A DNA stretch of 64,000 nucleotides from Nocardioides albus (lineage in GTDB: Bacteria > Actinomycetota > Actinomycetes > Propionibacteriales > Nocardioidaceae). The notes beneath the pieces are model-generated. The model was not told where the DNA came from. It made no database searches and saw only the letters and a program-made list of their open reading frames with translations. Made by a program: the position numbers and the translations under genes. Each line of letters starts with the position of its first letter. The stretch's first letter is position 1. Below are positions 41,607 through 50,056 of the stretch, piece after piece. The DNA lies in NCBI RefSeq assembly GCF_014648255.1, contig NZ_BMQT01000003.1, positions 248,001-312,000 on the forward strand, given 5' to 3'.

Positions 41607-42826
41607 GCGAGCACCTCCACTTCGGTTGATGAACGACGAGCCACGACGTCTGCGAGGCTGTCGACGACGAGGTCGATCTCGACCTCGTTGATGGTCAGCG
41701 GCGGCGCGAGCCGGATCGTGCTGCCGTGGGTGTCCTTCGCCAGCACACCGAGGGCAGCCAGGTCCTCGCAGACCTCCCGGCCGGTGGCGATGGCCGGATC
41801 GATGTCGACGCCGGCCCACAGGCCGACGCCCCGAGTCGCGACCACTCCCGAGCCGACTAGGTCGGTCAGCCGGCGGTGGAGGTGGGCTCCCCTAGTCGCC
41901 GCGCCTTGTTGGTGGGTGGCGTCTGCCAACAGCTCGATGACGGCCCGAGCGACCGCACAGGCCAACGGGTTGCCGCCGAACGTGCTGCCGTGATCTCCGG
42001 GACGCAACACCCCGAGCACCGACGCGTCCGCGATGACCGCCGAGACCGGCAGGATTCCGCCGCCCAGTGCCTTGCCGAGCACGTAGACGTCAGGAGACAC
42101 ATCCCAGAGGTCGCAGGCGAAGGTGGTGCCGGTGCGGCCCAGACCCGACTGGATCTCGTCGGCGATGAACAAGACCCCGTTCTCGTCACAGAAGCGGCGG
42201 ACGTCGGCCAGGTAGCCCTCCGGCGGGACGACCACACCGGCCTCACCCTGGATCGGCTCGATCAGCACAGCCACGGTGGTCTCGTCGATCGCCGCTGCCA
42301 TTGCGGCCGAATCGCCGAAGGCGACGTGCCGAAACCCGCCGGGGAACGGGCCGAACCCCGACCTCGCCTGCGGGTCGGTGGAGAACCCGACGATCGTGGT
42401 GGTGCGGCCGTGGAAGTTGCCGTCGGCGACGACGATCGTGGCACGGTCTGCGGGAACGCCCTTGACCTCGTAGCCCCACTTGCGCGCCACCTTGATCGCG
42501 CTCTCGACCGCCTCGGCGCCGGTGTTCATCGGCAGCACCATGTCCTTGCCGGCCAGCTGGGCCAGCTCTGCACAGAAGTGCCCCAGCTGGTCGTGATGGA
42601 AGGCCCTGCTGGTCAGGGTGATCCGCTCCAGCTGAGTCTGGACGGCCTCGACGAGCGCCGGGTGGCGGTGTCCGAAGTTGAGCGATGAGTAGCCAGCCAG
42701 ACAGTCGAGGTAGCGCCGTCCGTCCGTGTCTGTGACCCACACGCCTTCTCCGTGGGAGAGCACCACGTCGAGCGGATGGTAGTTGTGGGCGCCGTGTCGC
42801 TCCTCGAGCGCTGTGGCCGACGTCAA
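41603..42826 (-). CDS. Class III aminotransferase, ornithine aminotransferase-like
   Basis: 407 residues from a TTG at 42826. The reading frame has no ATG near the family N-terminus (RHGAHNYHPLDVVLSHGEGV); the TTG overlaps the upstream stop in a TTGA, like the ATGA couplings elsewhere in the operon. The PLP lysine is in VLGKALGGG, and ADEIQSGLGRTG precedes it. It is closest to ornithine delta-aminotransferases (RocD), but the catabolic neighbours suggest another omega-amino or keto substrate. A longer open frame starting at a GTG at 42919 would overlap the SnoaL gene. Confidence 0.82.
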   Translation of the reverse strand: MTSATALEERHGAHNYHPLDVVLSHGEGVWVTDTDGRRYLDCLAGYSSLNFGHRHPALVEAVQTQLERITLTSRAFHHDQLGHFCAELAQLAGKDMVLPMNTGAEAVESAIKVARKWGYEVKGVPADRATIVVADGNFHGRTTTIVGFSTDPQARSGFGPFPGGFRHVAFGDSAAMAAAIDETTVAVLIEPIQGEAGVVVPPEGYLADVRRFCDENGVLFIADEIQSGLGRTGTTFACDLWDVSPDVYVLGKALGGGILPVSAVIADASVLGVLRPGDHGSTFGGNPLACAVARAVIELLADATHQQGAATRGAHLHRRLTDLVGSGVVATRGVGLWAGVDIDPAIATGREVCEDLAALGVLAKDTHGSTIRLAPPLTINEVEIDLVVDSLADVVARRSSTEVEVLA

Positions 42827-43794
42827 CGAGCACCGACCTGGGCGAGCAGAGCGACCTCGTTGTACTCGGCCCACTCCGCCGTGACCAGATCGCCTCGGAC
42901 GTGGATGTGGTGCAGGCACATGATCGAGACCGGACGATCCTCTCCGGCAGCGTTCGTCGCGGTCCCCGTCACGCGGTAGCGGACCGCGACCCTCGAGCGC
43001 TGTGGGCTGTCGTCGTTCCAGTAGAGCTCGTCGAGCTCCAGACGCAGGTCAGGCAGCAGGTCCAGCCAACGCTGCACCTCCGCCTTCGCGCCCTCCGGCC
43101 CGAACCCGAGGCGGGTCGTGCCGAAGGAGTACGGCGCACCCGGCGCGTAGTGCCGGTCGGCGACCGTGAGGTCGCGGCGGTTGTAGAGACCGTCGAGCAC
43201 GTCGCGCACCACCGCGCCGGCGCCGTCGATCACCTCAGGGATCGCGGGAACCGTAGCACCGAAGCTCTTTGTCGTGGCGGAGGCCGCGTCGCCCAGCGGC
43301 ATCGAGGACCGGCGGTTGTTGGCCACCGACTCCTCGAGCGAGAACCCGAGCTGCTCGACAAAGGCCTTTCCGTTGCCGGCTGCCCACTCCTCGACGTACT
43401 GGTCCCCGACGACCACGCAGTTCGAGATCGAGCTGTTAACGAGCTTGCGACCGGTCGGCTCGCCCAGGCTGCTGACGCCGTCGTGGGTGCCACGTGCGAT
43501 CCACCGCATCGAGGTGCGGTAGCCGCGCTCGTCGTCGCCGGTCCAGATCGTGTCGTCGATGATTCCGTAGTAGTCCGAGAACCCACGTCGACGGTCGATC
43601 GTGTCTCGGGTGACGACCGCTTCTCCGACCATGTCGCCGCCATCGGTCCAGATGATCGTGCCGGGCAGGTACCAGTTGGGCACCAGCTCAGGATGTTTGT
43701 CGTTCCAGATCTGGTAGGTCGTCCGCTCCACGAAGTCGACGATGTCGACGTAGGGGTAGCCAGCCATCGAGGTGGTCGCGCCTGTTTCAGTCAT
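42823..43794 (-). CDS. Tandem SnoaL-like domain protein
   Basis: 323 residues with two SnoaL-like units: about 10-160 (VDIVDFVERTTYQIWND, YLPGTIIWTDGG) and about 190-315 (VVRDVLDGLYNRRDLTVADR, KAEVQRWLDLLPDLRLELDE). It is similar in layout to the protein at 39407. It overlaps the aldolase gene by 4 nt upstream and the aminotransferase gene downstream. Function unknown. Confidence 0.8.
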   Translation of the reverse strand: MTETGATTSMAGYPYVDIVDFVERTTYQIWNDKHPELVPNWYLPGTIIWTDGGDMVGEAVVTRDTIDRRRGFSDYYGIIDDTIWTGDDERGYRTSMRWIARGTHDGVSSLGEPTGRKLVNSSISNCVVVGDQYVEEWAAGNGKAFVEQLGFSLEESVANNRRSSMPLGDAASATTKSFGATVPAIPEVIDGAGAVVRDVLDGLYNRRDLTVADRHYAPGAPYSFGTTRLGFGPEGAKAEVQRWLDLLPDLRLELDELYWNDDSPQRSRVAVRYRVTGTATNAAGEDRPVSIMCLHHIHVRGDLVTAEWAEYNEVALLAQVGAR

Positions 43795-44585
43795 TGAGAT
43801 TCCTGACTCTCGTTCGGATGGGAGATGAATGTGGTGCCAGCCAGCACCCAGTCGCCGAGGCAACGATCGATCGCCGCCTGGGCGTTGAGCACCACCATCT
43901 GAGCACCGCCGTCGAAGGCGGCGACGGCGCCCTTCGCGTCCGACGCCAGAGCGAGCACCGGCGTGCCGACCCCCTTCGCCGTGGACCACACTTGACGACA
44001 CGCCGCGTCAGCCGCACGCGCGTCGTATCCAAGAGTGGCTGCCAGGTCGCTGAGGCCGACCCAGACCGCATCGACGCCTTCGGCTCCGGCTATGGATTCA
44101 GCGTTCTGGACGCCTTGGGTGTCCTCGATCATCGCAACCACCAACGTGCGTCGGGCTGCGTCGGCTGCATGCTCAGACCCTGCGGCCTTCCCCCACCGAC
44201 CCGCCGGTGTGTAGGTCGCGAAACCGCGATCCCCAAACGGGGGATAATGGGCCGCGCGAACAGCATCGGCGGCATCGTCGGCCGACTGGACATGCGGCGC
44301 GACGATCCCTTCAGCACCGGCGTCGAGGACTCGCAACGCCAGGGCAACCTCACCACCGCCGATCCGGACGACGGTCGGCAGACCGACCGCGCGGGCCGCA
44401 GCGATGTGGTCGGCCAGAGCCTGCTGGTCGGCGAAACCGTGCTCGGTGTCCAGAAGGACGAAGTCATAGCCGTTGTGACCAGCCATGTCGATCAGCATCG
44501 CCGCCGGTGTGCGCACCAAGATGCCGAGCAATCGCTCCCCGCGTGCCAGCCGCTGCTTCAGCGGTTCGATCGGCTCCCGGTTCAT
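43791..44585 (-). CDS. HpcH/HpaI family class II aldolase
   Basis: 264 residues. FVLLDTEHGFADQQAL (Glu, His), VVRIGGGE, MIEDTQGVQNAESIA (metal Glu) and VWVGLSDLAATLG (Asp) match the metal-dependent 2-keto-3-deoxy-acid aldolases (HpaI, RhmA, GarL group). It would split a hydroxy-oxo-acid into pyruvate and an aldehyde. It is in the middle of the LacI-controlled operon, coupled to both neighbours. Confidence 0.87.
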   Translation of the reverse strand: MNREPIEPLKQRLARGERLLGILVRTPAAMLIDMAGHNGYDFVLLDTEHGFADQQALADHIAAARAVGLPTVVRIGGGEVALALRVLDAGAEGIVAPHVQSADDAADAVRAAHYPPFGDRGFATYTPAGRWGKAAGSEHAADAARRTLVVAMIEDTQGVQNAESIAGAEGVDAVWVGLSDLAATLGYDARAADAACRQVWSTAKGVGTPVLALASDAKGAVAAFDGGAQMVVLNAQAAIDRCLGDWVLAGTTFISHPNESQESQ

Positions 44586-45355
44586 CGCGCCACCATTCCG
44601 GCCGACAGGTCGATGTCCGCGGCCGTCAGGCCCGGCATCTGCAGCATGGCGACGAGGGCCTGGCCGACCTCGTCCTCCTCCACCATCCGCCCGAGCGCCG
44701 AGCGGCTCACGAACGCCTGCTCGGCCTCTTCACGGCTGACGCCGGTGCGCTCAGCCTCCAGACGGAAGTTGCGCTCCATGCGGGGACCGTTCACCGGTCC
44801 CGGCGAGAGCGTGTTCACCCGCACCCCGAACGGCCCGGCCTCCGCAGCCAGGGTCGTGGTCAGGCCGATCACGGCCATCTTCGAGGCGCAGTACGGTGTA
44901 CGCCGCGCCAGCGGGCGCTTGCCACTGACCGACGCCACGTTGACGACGTCGCCGGCACGCGCCGCGATCATCGGCGGCAGGAACGCCTGGCACATCAGGA
45001 ACACCCCGCGCACGTTGGTCGCGAAGACCGCGTCCCAGTCGTCAGGATCGATGTCGACCAGATCCGCCACCGGTCCCGGGACACCGGCGTTGTTGACCAG
45101 GATGCTGACCTGCTCGTCGTGGAGCGTCTCGGCGAGCATCGCCACGGACCCCGGATCGGCGACGTCACACGTCTCGATCCGGCACCGGTCCGCCGGGGCC
45201 TCGATCGCCTGCCTTGTCATTTCGAGCTTTGTCAGGTCACGGCCGACCAGGATCAGCCGGGCGCCCGACTCATACAGGCGTCGCGCCATCGCCCGACCGA
45301 GGCCGTTCCCCGCACCGGAGACCAGCGCGGTGCGCCCTGCGAACGTCGCGCTCAT
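44582..45355 (-). CDS. SDR-family oxidoreductase
   Basis: 257 residues with SGAGNGLGRA, NNAGVPGP and YCASK (Tyr-x3-Lys); the end of the second beta strand (LVGRD) suggests possible NADP use. It overlaps the aldolase and the HisD-family gene by 4 nt each. It is probably one of the two oxidation steps of this pathway. Confidence 0.86.
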   Translation of the reverse strand: MSATFAGRTALVSGAGNGLGRAMARRLYESGARLILVGRDLTKLEMTRQAIEAPADRCRIETCDVADPGSVAMLAETLHDEQVSILVNNAGVPGPVADLVDIDPDDWDAVFATNVRGVFLMCQAFLPPMIAARAGDVVNVASVSGKRPLARRTPYCASKMAVIGLTTTLAAEAGPFGVRVNTLSPGPVNGPRMERNFRLEAERTGVSREEAEQAFVSRSALGRMVEEDEVGQALVAMLQMPGLTAADIDLSAGMVAR

Positions 45356-46656
45356 CGTTCCGGCGCCCAGGGCAACGGCCGGTCGCCGTACTTCGCGGCG
45401 CGGACGTCGCCGGACCTGGCGTGTCCCTCGAAGAGCTCCACGCGGCTGGCGCGTCCACAGACCTCGCCGAGCAGCGCCGACGACGAGGGATCGTTGATCT
45501 CCTGGTAGGTGACGGTCTTGAGGTACTTACCGACCCACAGTCCGCCGGTGTAGCGCGCCGCTCCCTTCGTGGGGAGCACGTGGTTGGTGCCGATCACCTT
45601 GTCGCCGTAGGAGACACAGGTGCCTTCGCCCAGGAACAGGGCGCCGTAGTCGCGCATCAGGTCCAGCGCCTTCCTCGGCTCCGCGGTCAGCACCTCGACA
45701 TGCTCGGACGCGAAGCTGTCCGCGAGGGCGTACGCCTCCTCCAACGAGCCGACCACGTGGACCTCACCGTGATCGCGCCAGGCGGGCTCCGCGAAGTCGC
45801 GGGTGGGCATCTCCGGGAGCAGCCGATCGATGTGGTCCATCGCCTCACGCGCGACGCGCTCGCTGGTAGTGATCAGGACCGCCGGGGAGTCGGGGCCGTG
45901 CTCGGCCTGGCTGAGCAGGTCGACAGCCACCACGAACGAGTCTGCATGATCGTCGGCGATCACCAGGATCTCCGTAGGACCGGCGAAGAGGTCGATGCCG
46001 ACCTCACCGAACAGTTGGCGCTTGGCCTCTGCGACATACGCGTTGCCGGGGCCTGCGATCAGGTCGACACGCTGCATGCTCGGCGTGCCGACGGCCATCG
46101 CCGTAACAGCCTGGACACCGCCAAGCAGGTAGATCTCATCGGCGCCCGCGAGATGGGCAGCTGCCACAGTTGCCGCCGGGATCTCGCCACGGATCGGTGG
46201 CGTGCAGGCCACCACACGCTCCACGCCCGCAACTTTCGCGGTGATGATGGTCATGTGGGCGGAGGCGGTCAGCGGATAACGGCCGCCTGGAATGTAGGCG
46301 CCGGCGGCGGCCACGGGCACATGATGGTGACCGAGCGTCACGCCGGGAAGCGTGGTGATCTCGACATCGCGCATCGACTCGCGCTGAGCGGTGGCGAAGG
46401 TGCGTACCTGGTCCTGGACGAACCGGATGTCGTCGATGACCTGATCGGGTACGCCGGCCACGATCTCCTCGATCTGCGACTCGGTGAGTCGGAACGACGA
46501 GGGCGTCCAGCTGTCGAACTTCTCGGAGTAGTCGCGCACCGCGTCGTCACCGCGCTCGCGAATGTCGCTGATGATCGACTCGACGGCTTGCCGCACCTCG
46601 ATGGTGCTGGTTCCCGCGTGAGTGGTGGGGTTCGCGGACTTCAGGACTTCAGTCAT
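45352..46656 (-). CDS. HisD-family dehydrogenase (sulfopropanediol dehydrogenase-like)
   Basis: 434 residues of the histidinol dehydrogenase fold. The metal ligands and catalytic pair are conserved: SQAEHGPDS (Gln, His), FASEHVEV (Glu-His), YGDKVIGTNHVLPT and the late EGHARSGDVR. RESMRDVEITTLPGVTLGHH and PGGRYPLTASAHM resemble the catabolic HpsN clade, which oxidises a primary alcohol to a carboxylate, more than true HisD. No other histidine gene is near. The likely reaction is a four-electron alcohol-to-acid oxidation of a cluster metabolite. Confidence 0.82.
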   Translation of the reverse strand: MTEVLKSANPTTHAGTSTIEVRQAVESIISDIRERGDDAVRDYSEKFDSWTPSSFRLTESQIEEIVAGVPDQVIDDIRFVQDQVRTFATAQRESMRDVEITTLPGVTLGHHHVPVAAAGAYIPGGRYPLTASAHMTIITAKVAGVERVVACTPPIRGEIPAATVAAAHLAGADEIYLLGGVQAVTAMAVGTPSMQRVDLIAGPGNAYVAEAKRQLFGEVGIDLFAGPTEILVIADDHADSFVVAVDLLSQAEHGPDSPAVLITTSERVAREAMDHIDRLLPEMPTRDFAEPAWRDHGEVHVVGSLEEAYALADSFASEHVEVLTAEPRKALDLMRDYGALFLGEGTCVSYGDKVIGTNHVLPTKGAARYTGGLWVGKYLKTVTYQEINDPSSSALLGEVCGRASRVELFEGHARSGDVRAAKYGDRPLPWAPER

Positions 46657-46657
46657 T

Positions 46658-47428
46658 TCAGGCTCTCCGTGTTGTTGGGGCAGGGGTCTTCAGTGGTGGT
46701 GAGGCAGCGACGTGTGCGGTCTCGCGCCACCACGCGTTGATCGTCGTGGCCGCGCCGATCGGATCCTCGATGGTGAGGAGGTGACCGAGTCCGGGCAGGA
46801 CTCGGAGGGTGGCCGCCGGCAACGCCGCCGCTATCTCCTCGTGCCGCTCGACCTGGCAGAGAAGGTCTTGCTCCCCCGCGACGACTAGGGTGGGCGCCGA
46901 CACGACTTGGAGCGCCGCCCGAAGGTCGCTTCGACTGTGCTGGACGGCGAGCTGATCGAGATATCTGTCCGCTCCGACCGCCTCAGCCATGGCGGCCGCG
47001 TGGTCGACCCGTGGGGCCGTGGCCCGTTCGGGAGCCCACATGGTGGCGGCGTGGTCCTCGACGACCTGATCGAAGCGCCCTGCCTCCACCCGCTGGGCGG
47101 AGGCATGCCAGGCAGCGCGCTGATCGGCCCGCGAAGAGCGGGCGTTCGTCGAGACGAGCACCATGGCTGCCAGCGCGTCCGGCGCCTGTGCCGCTGCGGC
47201 CATCGTGACGATGGCACCGAGCGAGAGGCCGATCGCACCCACCGGCCCAGGGATCCGCTCCACTTCCAGCAGCAGGTCCCTGGCGGCTTCGGCCAACGAG
47301 CGGCCGGACAGGTCCAGGTCGCGACACTCCCCCACCTCGAGCCAGGGGTCCACCGCGGTGAACACCTCGGAGGTGCAGAGCATGCCCGGCAGGCGCAGCC
47401 AGGTCATGCCGTCCAAGCCGTCGTCCAT
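46658..47428 (-). CDS. Alpha/beta hydrolase
   Basis: 256 residues with the nucleophile elbow GLSLG (Ser69) and the late histidine in PGLGHLLTIEDP; Asp is probably in AGEQDLL. It resembles small hydrolases that open lactones or cleave esters. The ATG at 47428 is 7 bp after the cupin stop; ATG at 47407 is an alternative. The HisD-family gene starts one base after its stop codon. Confidence 0.8.
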   Translation of the reverse strand: MDDGLDGMTWLRLPGMLCTSEVFTAVDPWLEVGECRDLDLSGRSLAEAARDLLLEVERIPGPVGAIGLSLGAIVTMAAAAQAPDALAAMVLVSTNARSSRADQRAAWHASAQRVEAGRFDQVVEDHAATMWAPERATAPRVDHAAAMAEAVGADRYLDQLAVQHSRSDLRAALQVVSAPTLVVAGEQDLLCQVERHEEIAAALPAATLRVLPGLGHLLTIEDPIGAATTINAWWRETAHVAASPPLKTPAPTTRRA

Positions 47429-47435
47429 GAGCAGC

Positions 47436-48566
47436 TCAGTCGTCGAGCGTGGAGTAGCGAACGACGTCCCACGGGGCGACGTACCCAGCGGCGTCGGGCG
47501 CGTATCCCTTGTCCAGAGCGTGCCGTGCCGCCTCGGCCGGCCACTCCAGGCGGACCCGTCCGTCACCGCTATTCACGACGAGCATCTGCGCCTCGTCGTC
47601 CATGGCTACGAAGCGACGCCAGGCGCCGCTCGGCACGGACACCGTGTCGTACGGATCGAGCTCGAGCTCGATCTCATCGTCACCCTCGTTGAGCACGATC
47701 TTCCACCGGCCGCGGTATCCCATGAGGACCTGCGTCTCCTCGTGACGATGGCGCAGCATGCCCTCGCCCGTCGTCGCTCGGAGCCAGGCGGCGTTGAAGC
47801 TGTGCGGATAGTGGATCGGGGGGATCTGGTCACGATCCTCGGTTATGCCGTATCCGATGACCGTCGCCAGTTCGCCGCCACCTCCCGGGAGGTCGCTGCA
47901 CAGGAACGGTCGTTGGCTCCAGGACAGATCGCGCTGCCTGACGACTCGTTCCTGCATCTGCTCGGCGGTCCAGTGTCGCAACCGGTCGATCTCGCCCTGG
48001 GGCATCGGTGGGACCAGCTCCGCATCGTCCGGCCGCGGGTCGCCCGCATCGGTGTCGACGAGCTGGTTGTCGACCGTCAGGTAGAGACCATGCTCCGCTG
48101 CCTCGCGCAGCACCGACGGGCCCCAGATGATGCCACCTGTGTTGTCGAACCCGAGGATGGTGAACAACCAACCGTAGTCACCGCCGACGTTGGTGAATCC
48201 CCTGAAGATCCACGTCGGAACGCTCACGATGTCGCCCTCTTCGCAGAGGAACTCACCGTCTGCACCGTCCGCGCCCCATCGCACGCGCCAACTGCCCTGC
48301 CAGTTGAGAAACACCTCGGCAGTGAAGTGAAGGTGCAGGTTGTTGACGACACCATCCGGCATCGCGGCGGCGCCGATGTTGAAGCCGTGCGGCTCCCTGA
48401 GGTTCACGACCTGTTCGGCGCTCTGGGTCACCCCCGGGCCGATGATCGAGTAGTTCTCCTTCGTGTCGCTGCCCGGCGTCTTGCAGTCGATGAACGCCTG
48501 GTTGCAGCTGACGTAGTCCGCTCGCCGGATCGTCCGACGAGCAAGCTCTGATCGCTCGATGATCAC
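47436..48566 (-). CDS. Double-cupin protein
   Basis: 376 residues with two cupin barrels: about 60-150 (NNLHLHFTAEVFLNWQGSWR, metal-type His-x-His) and about 260-350 (EGMLRHRHEETQVLMGYRGR). Such bicupins may be dioxygenases, isomerases or hydratases; the layout recalls gentisate/homogentisate-type enzymes but identity is too low to say. It begins with GTG at 48566 after gggagga, and is the first gene of the eight-gene operon, 30 bp from the promoter with a LacI-type operator. Confidence 0.78.
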   Translation of the reverse strand: MIIERSELARRTIRRADYVSCNQAFIDCKTPGSDTKENYSIIGPGVTQSAEQVVNLREPHGFNIGAAAMPDGVVNNLHLHFTAEVFLNWQGSWRVRWGADGADGEFLCEEGDIVSVPTWIFRGFTNVGGDYGWLFTILGFDNTGGIIWGPSVLREAAEHGLYLTVDNQLVDTDAGDPRPDDAELVPPMPQGEIDRLRHWTAEQMQERVVRQRDLSWSQRPFLCSDLPGGGGELATVIGYGITEDRDQIPPIHYPHSFNAAWLRATTGEGMLRHRHEETQVLMGYRGRWKIVLNEGDDEIELELDPYDTVSVPSGAWRRFVAMDDEAQMLVVNSGDGRVRLEWPAEAARHALDKGYAPDAAGYVAPWDVVRYSTLDD

Positions 48567-48597
48567 TCAACATCCTCCCGTAGGTTCAGTGGCCACG

Positions 48598-48626
48598 AAT
48601 GTATACGTATGTAGAAGTCGCGTCAA
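48598..48626 (-). promoter_or_regulatory. Promoter and LacI-type operator of the eight-gene operon
   Basis: On the minus strand TTGACG (48621-48626), a 17-bp spacer and TACATT (48598-48603). The palindrome tgtatacgtatgta (48600-48613) covers the -10 and part of the spacer. The core atacgtat is at 48603-48610. Confidence 0.7.
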
Positions 48627-48692
48627 GAGTTCTGTCTGCTTGCATCTGAGACCATGCTGAAACAGTGATCCTGCGTTGATCAGACAATTGGA

Positions 48693-48703
48693 GATACGTA
48701 TAC
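48693..48703. promoter_or_regulatory. Auxiliary LacI-type operator
   Basis: gatacgtatac with core atacgtat (48694-48701) lies 91 bp (centre to centre) upstream of the operator at 48603-48610. The rest of the 345-bp gap between the cupin gene and the MarR gene (48567-48911) shows no coding sequence that I can support. Confidence 0.6.
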
Positions 48704-48911
48704 CTCGGGAGCGACCACCGACCATCCGATCGGCACCAAGTCGGGCGGCGCCAACGACCAGGTCGCAGCAGCACTGCAACCGGACCGCCTCGTACCCCTG
48801 GCCCTCAACAGCTGCGAGACGATCTGCCAGCGCTGAGATTCGATCGGAATCGGGACGCGACGCCGCCCCTGAGGCCAAGAAGGTCCGGGCCCTTGCTTCC
48901 GGACCGGACCC

Positions 48912-49361
48912 TCAGCGGCCTCGGGACTCCAATCGCTCGGTCTCGACCTTCAGCGCCTCGATCACACCCGTGATCCAGCGTCCGATGGCGGCCAGCTCCT
49001 CCTGGTCGAAGCCCTGGTTCATCTCCTCGATCCGCCGAGCGAGACCGGCCGCCGTCGGACGCGAGGTCTGCTGGAAGTGAGGCGTGGTGCGGATCCGGAA
49101 CGACCGACGATCGCGGGAGCTGCGCTCGCGGCGTACATAGTCGGCGGCGACCAGCTTGTCGATGATCTTCGTGACGGCCGCATTGCTCAGCCCGGTGGCG
49201 GCGGAGAGCTCTCCAGGCGTGATGCCGTCGGCGTGACGGGCGACGAGATCGAGCATCTTGTGCTCGCTGTTGCTGACGCCCAGCCGGCGCGCGATGGCCT
49301 CATGGAACATCACCACGCGGAGGCTCAGCTCGGCGCCGAGCCGGTTGCCGTCCTCGGACAT
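48912..49361 (-). CDS. MarR-family regulator
   Basis: 149 residues, winged helix (ITPGELSAATGLSNAAVTKIIDKLVAADYVRR, RDRRSFRIRTT). It is divergent from a membrane protein gene at 49426 and separated from the LacI cluster by 345 bp. A palindrome lies between the pair, so it probably regulates that neighbour and itself. It is not of OhrR type (no N-terminal Cys). Confidence 0.87.
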   Translation of the reverse strand: MSEDGNRLGAELSLRVVMFHEAIARRLGVSNSEHKMLDLVARHADGITPGELSAATGLSNAAVTKIIDKLVAADYVRRERSSRDRRSFRIRTTPHFQQTSRPTAAGLARRIEEMNQGFDQEELAAIGRWITGVIEALKVETERLESRGR

Positions 49362-49389
49362 CTGGACTCCCGTCGTCCCATCTAATTTG

Positions 49390-49405
49390 TTTCACCTTAG
49401 TGAAA
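49390..49405. promoter_or_regulatory. MarR-type palindrome
   Basis: tttcac-ctta-gtgaaa occupies 49390-49405 in the 64-bp gap between the MarR gene and the divergent membrane protein gene, about 21 bp before the latter. A likely MarR operator. Confidence 0.55.
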
Positions 49406-49425
49406 TAACAGGATAGTCTTCGGCC

Positions 49426-50010
49426 ATGAAAATCGAGCTATCCCCACCCCGGACGGCCACCAGCGCACTCACCTTCGCCGGCGCCCTGCTGCGGTGCTAC
49501 GTCGCCGTCCTGCTCGTCGGAGCTCCCCTCGCTGCACTGCTGCTGACACCAGGCCTCTTGCGGAGCCGGGTGGCTCTGGTCCCCGGAATCACCTCACTCG
49601 GCATCACCGCGTTCCTGGTGCTGTCGTTCCTGCTGATCGCAGTGGCGCCGCGAATCTCGGCCCGGGTCGCGCCCGGCGCCGGATGGCGGCCGACGCTCGT
49701 CCGCAAGGTCGGACCCGCGCTCCGTCGCGAGCTGCCTCGCCAGTGGTGGGGACGCGCCGGCGAGGCTCTGCTGATCTTCGTCGCGTCCCAGCTGACCGGC
49801 GGCTTCATCGCCTGGATGATGCCCTACATCTGGGCCGACCCGGCCTCTCCCGAGGACCAGGTGATCTGGGTGCTCCACTACCCCAACTACGCGACCCAGG
49901 CGATCTCGATGTACCTCGTCATCTGCCTGGCCGCCGCTTGGTTCGGCACTCGGCTGCGTCAGCTGGCCATCGGCATCGACTTCGAGGACAACGGCCAACC
50001 GGTGTCGTAG
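49426..50010 (+). CDS. Integral membrane protein of unknown function
   Basis: 194 residues with four hydrophobic segments: about 22-45, 52-75, 108-128 and 150-172. The protein family is not recognised. It is divergent from the MarR gene and probably controlled by it; a transporter or membrane-stress role is possible. No signal peptide or catalytic motif is visible. Confidence 0.72.
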   Translation: MKIELSPPRTATSALTFAGALLRCYVAVLLVGAPLAALLLTPGLLRSRVALVPGITSLGITAFLVLSFLLIAVAPRISARVAPGAGWRPTLVRKVGPALRRELPRQWWGRAGEALLIFVASQLTGGFIAWMMPYIWADPASPEDQVIWVLHYPNYATQAISMYLVICLAAAWFGTRLRQLAIGIDFEDNGQPVS

Positions 50011-50025
50011 GCGACCCCTGCCCCG

Positions 50026-50056
50026 GTGCTCGGGCGCTGACTCAGCGCCCGAGCAC
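50026..50056. terminator. Bidirectional hairpin terminator
   Basis: Perfect 15-bp arms (50026-50040, gtgctcgggcgctga; 50042-50056) around one base, between converging genes. The stop codon of the enoyl-CoA hydratase gene lies in the right arm. Confidence 0.7.

Noticed and set aside
41603..42826. Arginine catabolism (rocD) locus
   Set aside because: No arginase or other roc gene is present; the operon context is different.
45352..46656. Histidinol dehydrogenase of histidine biosynthesis
   Set aside because: No other his gene is adjacent, it sits inside a catabolic operon, and the sequence resembles the HpsN clade.
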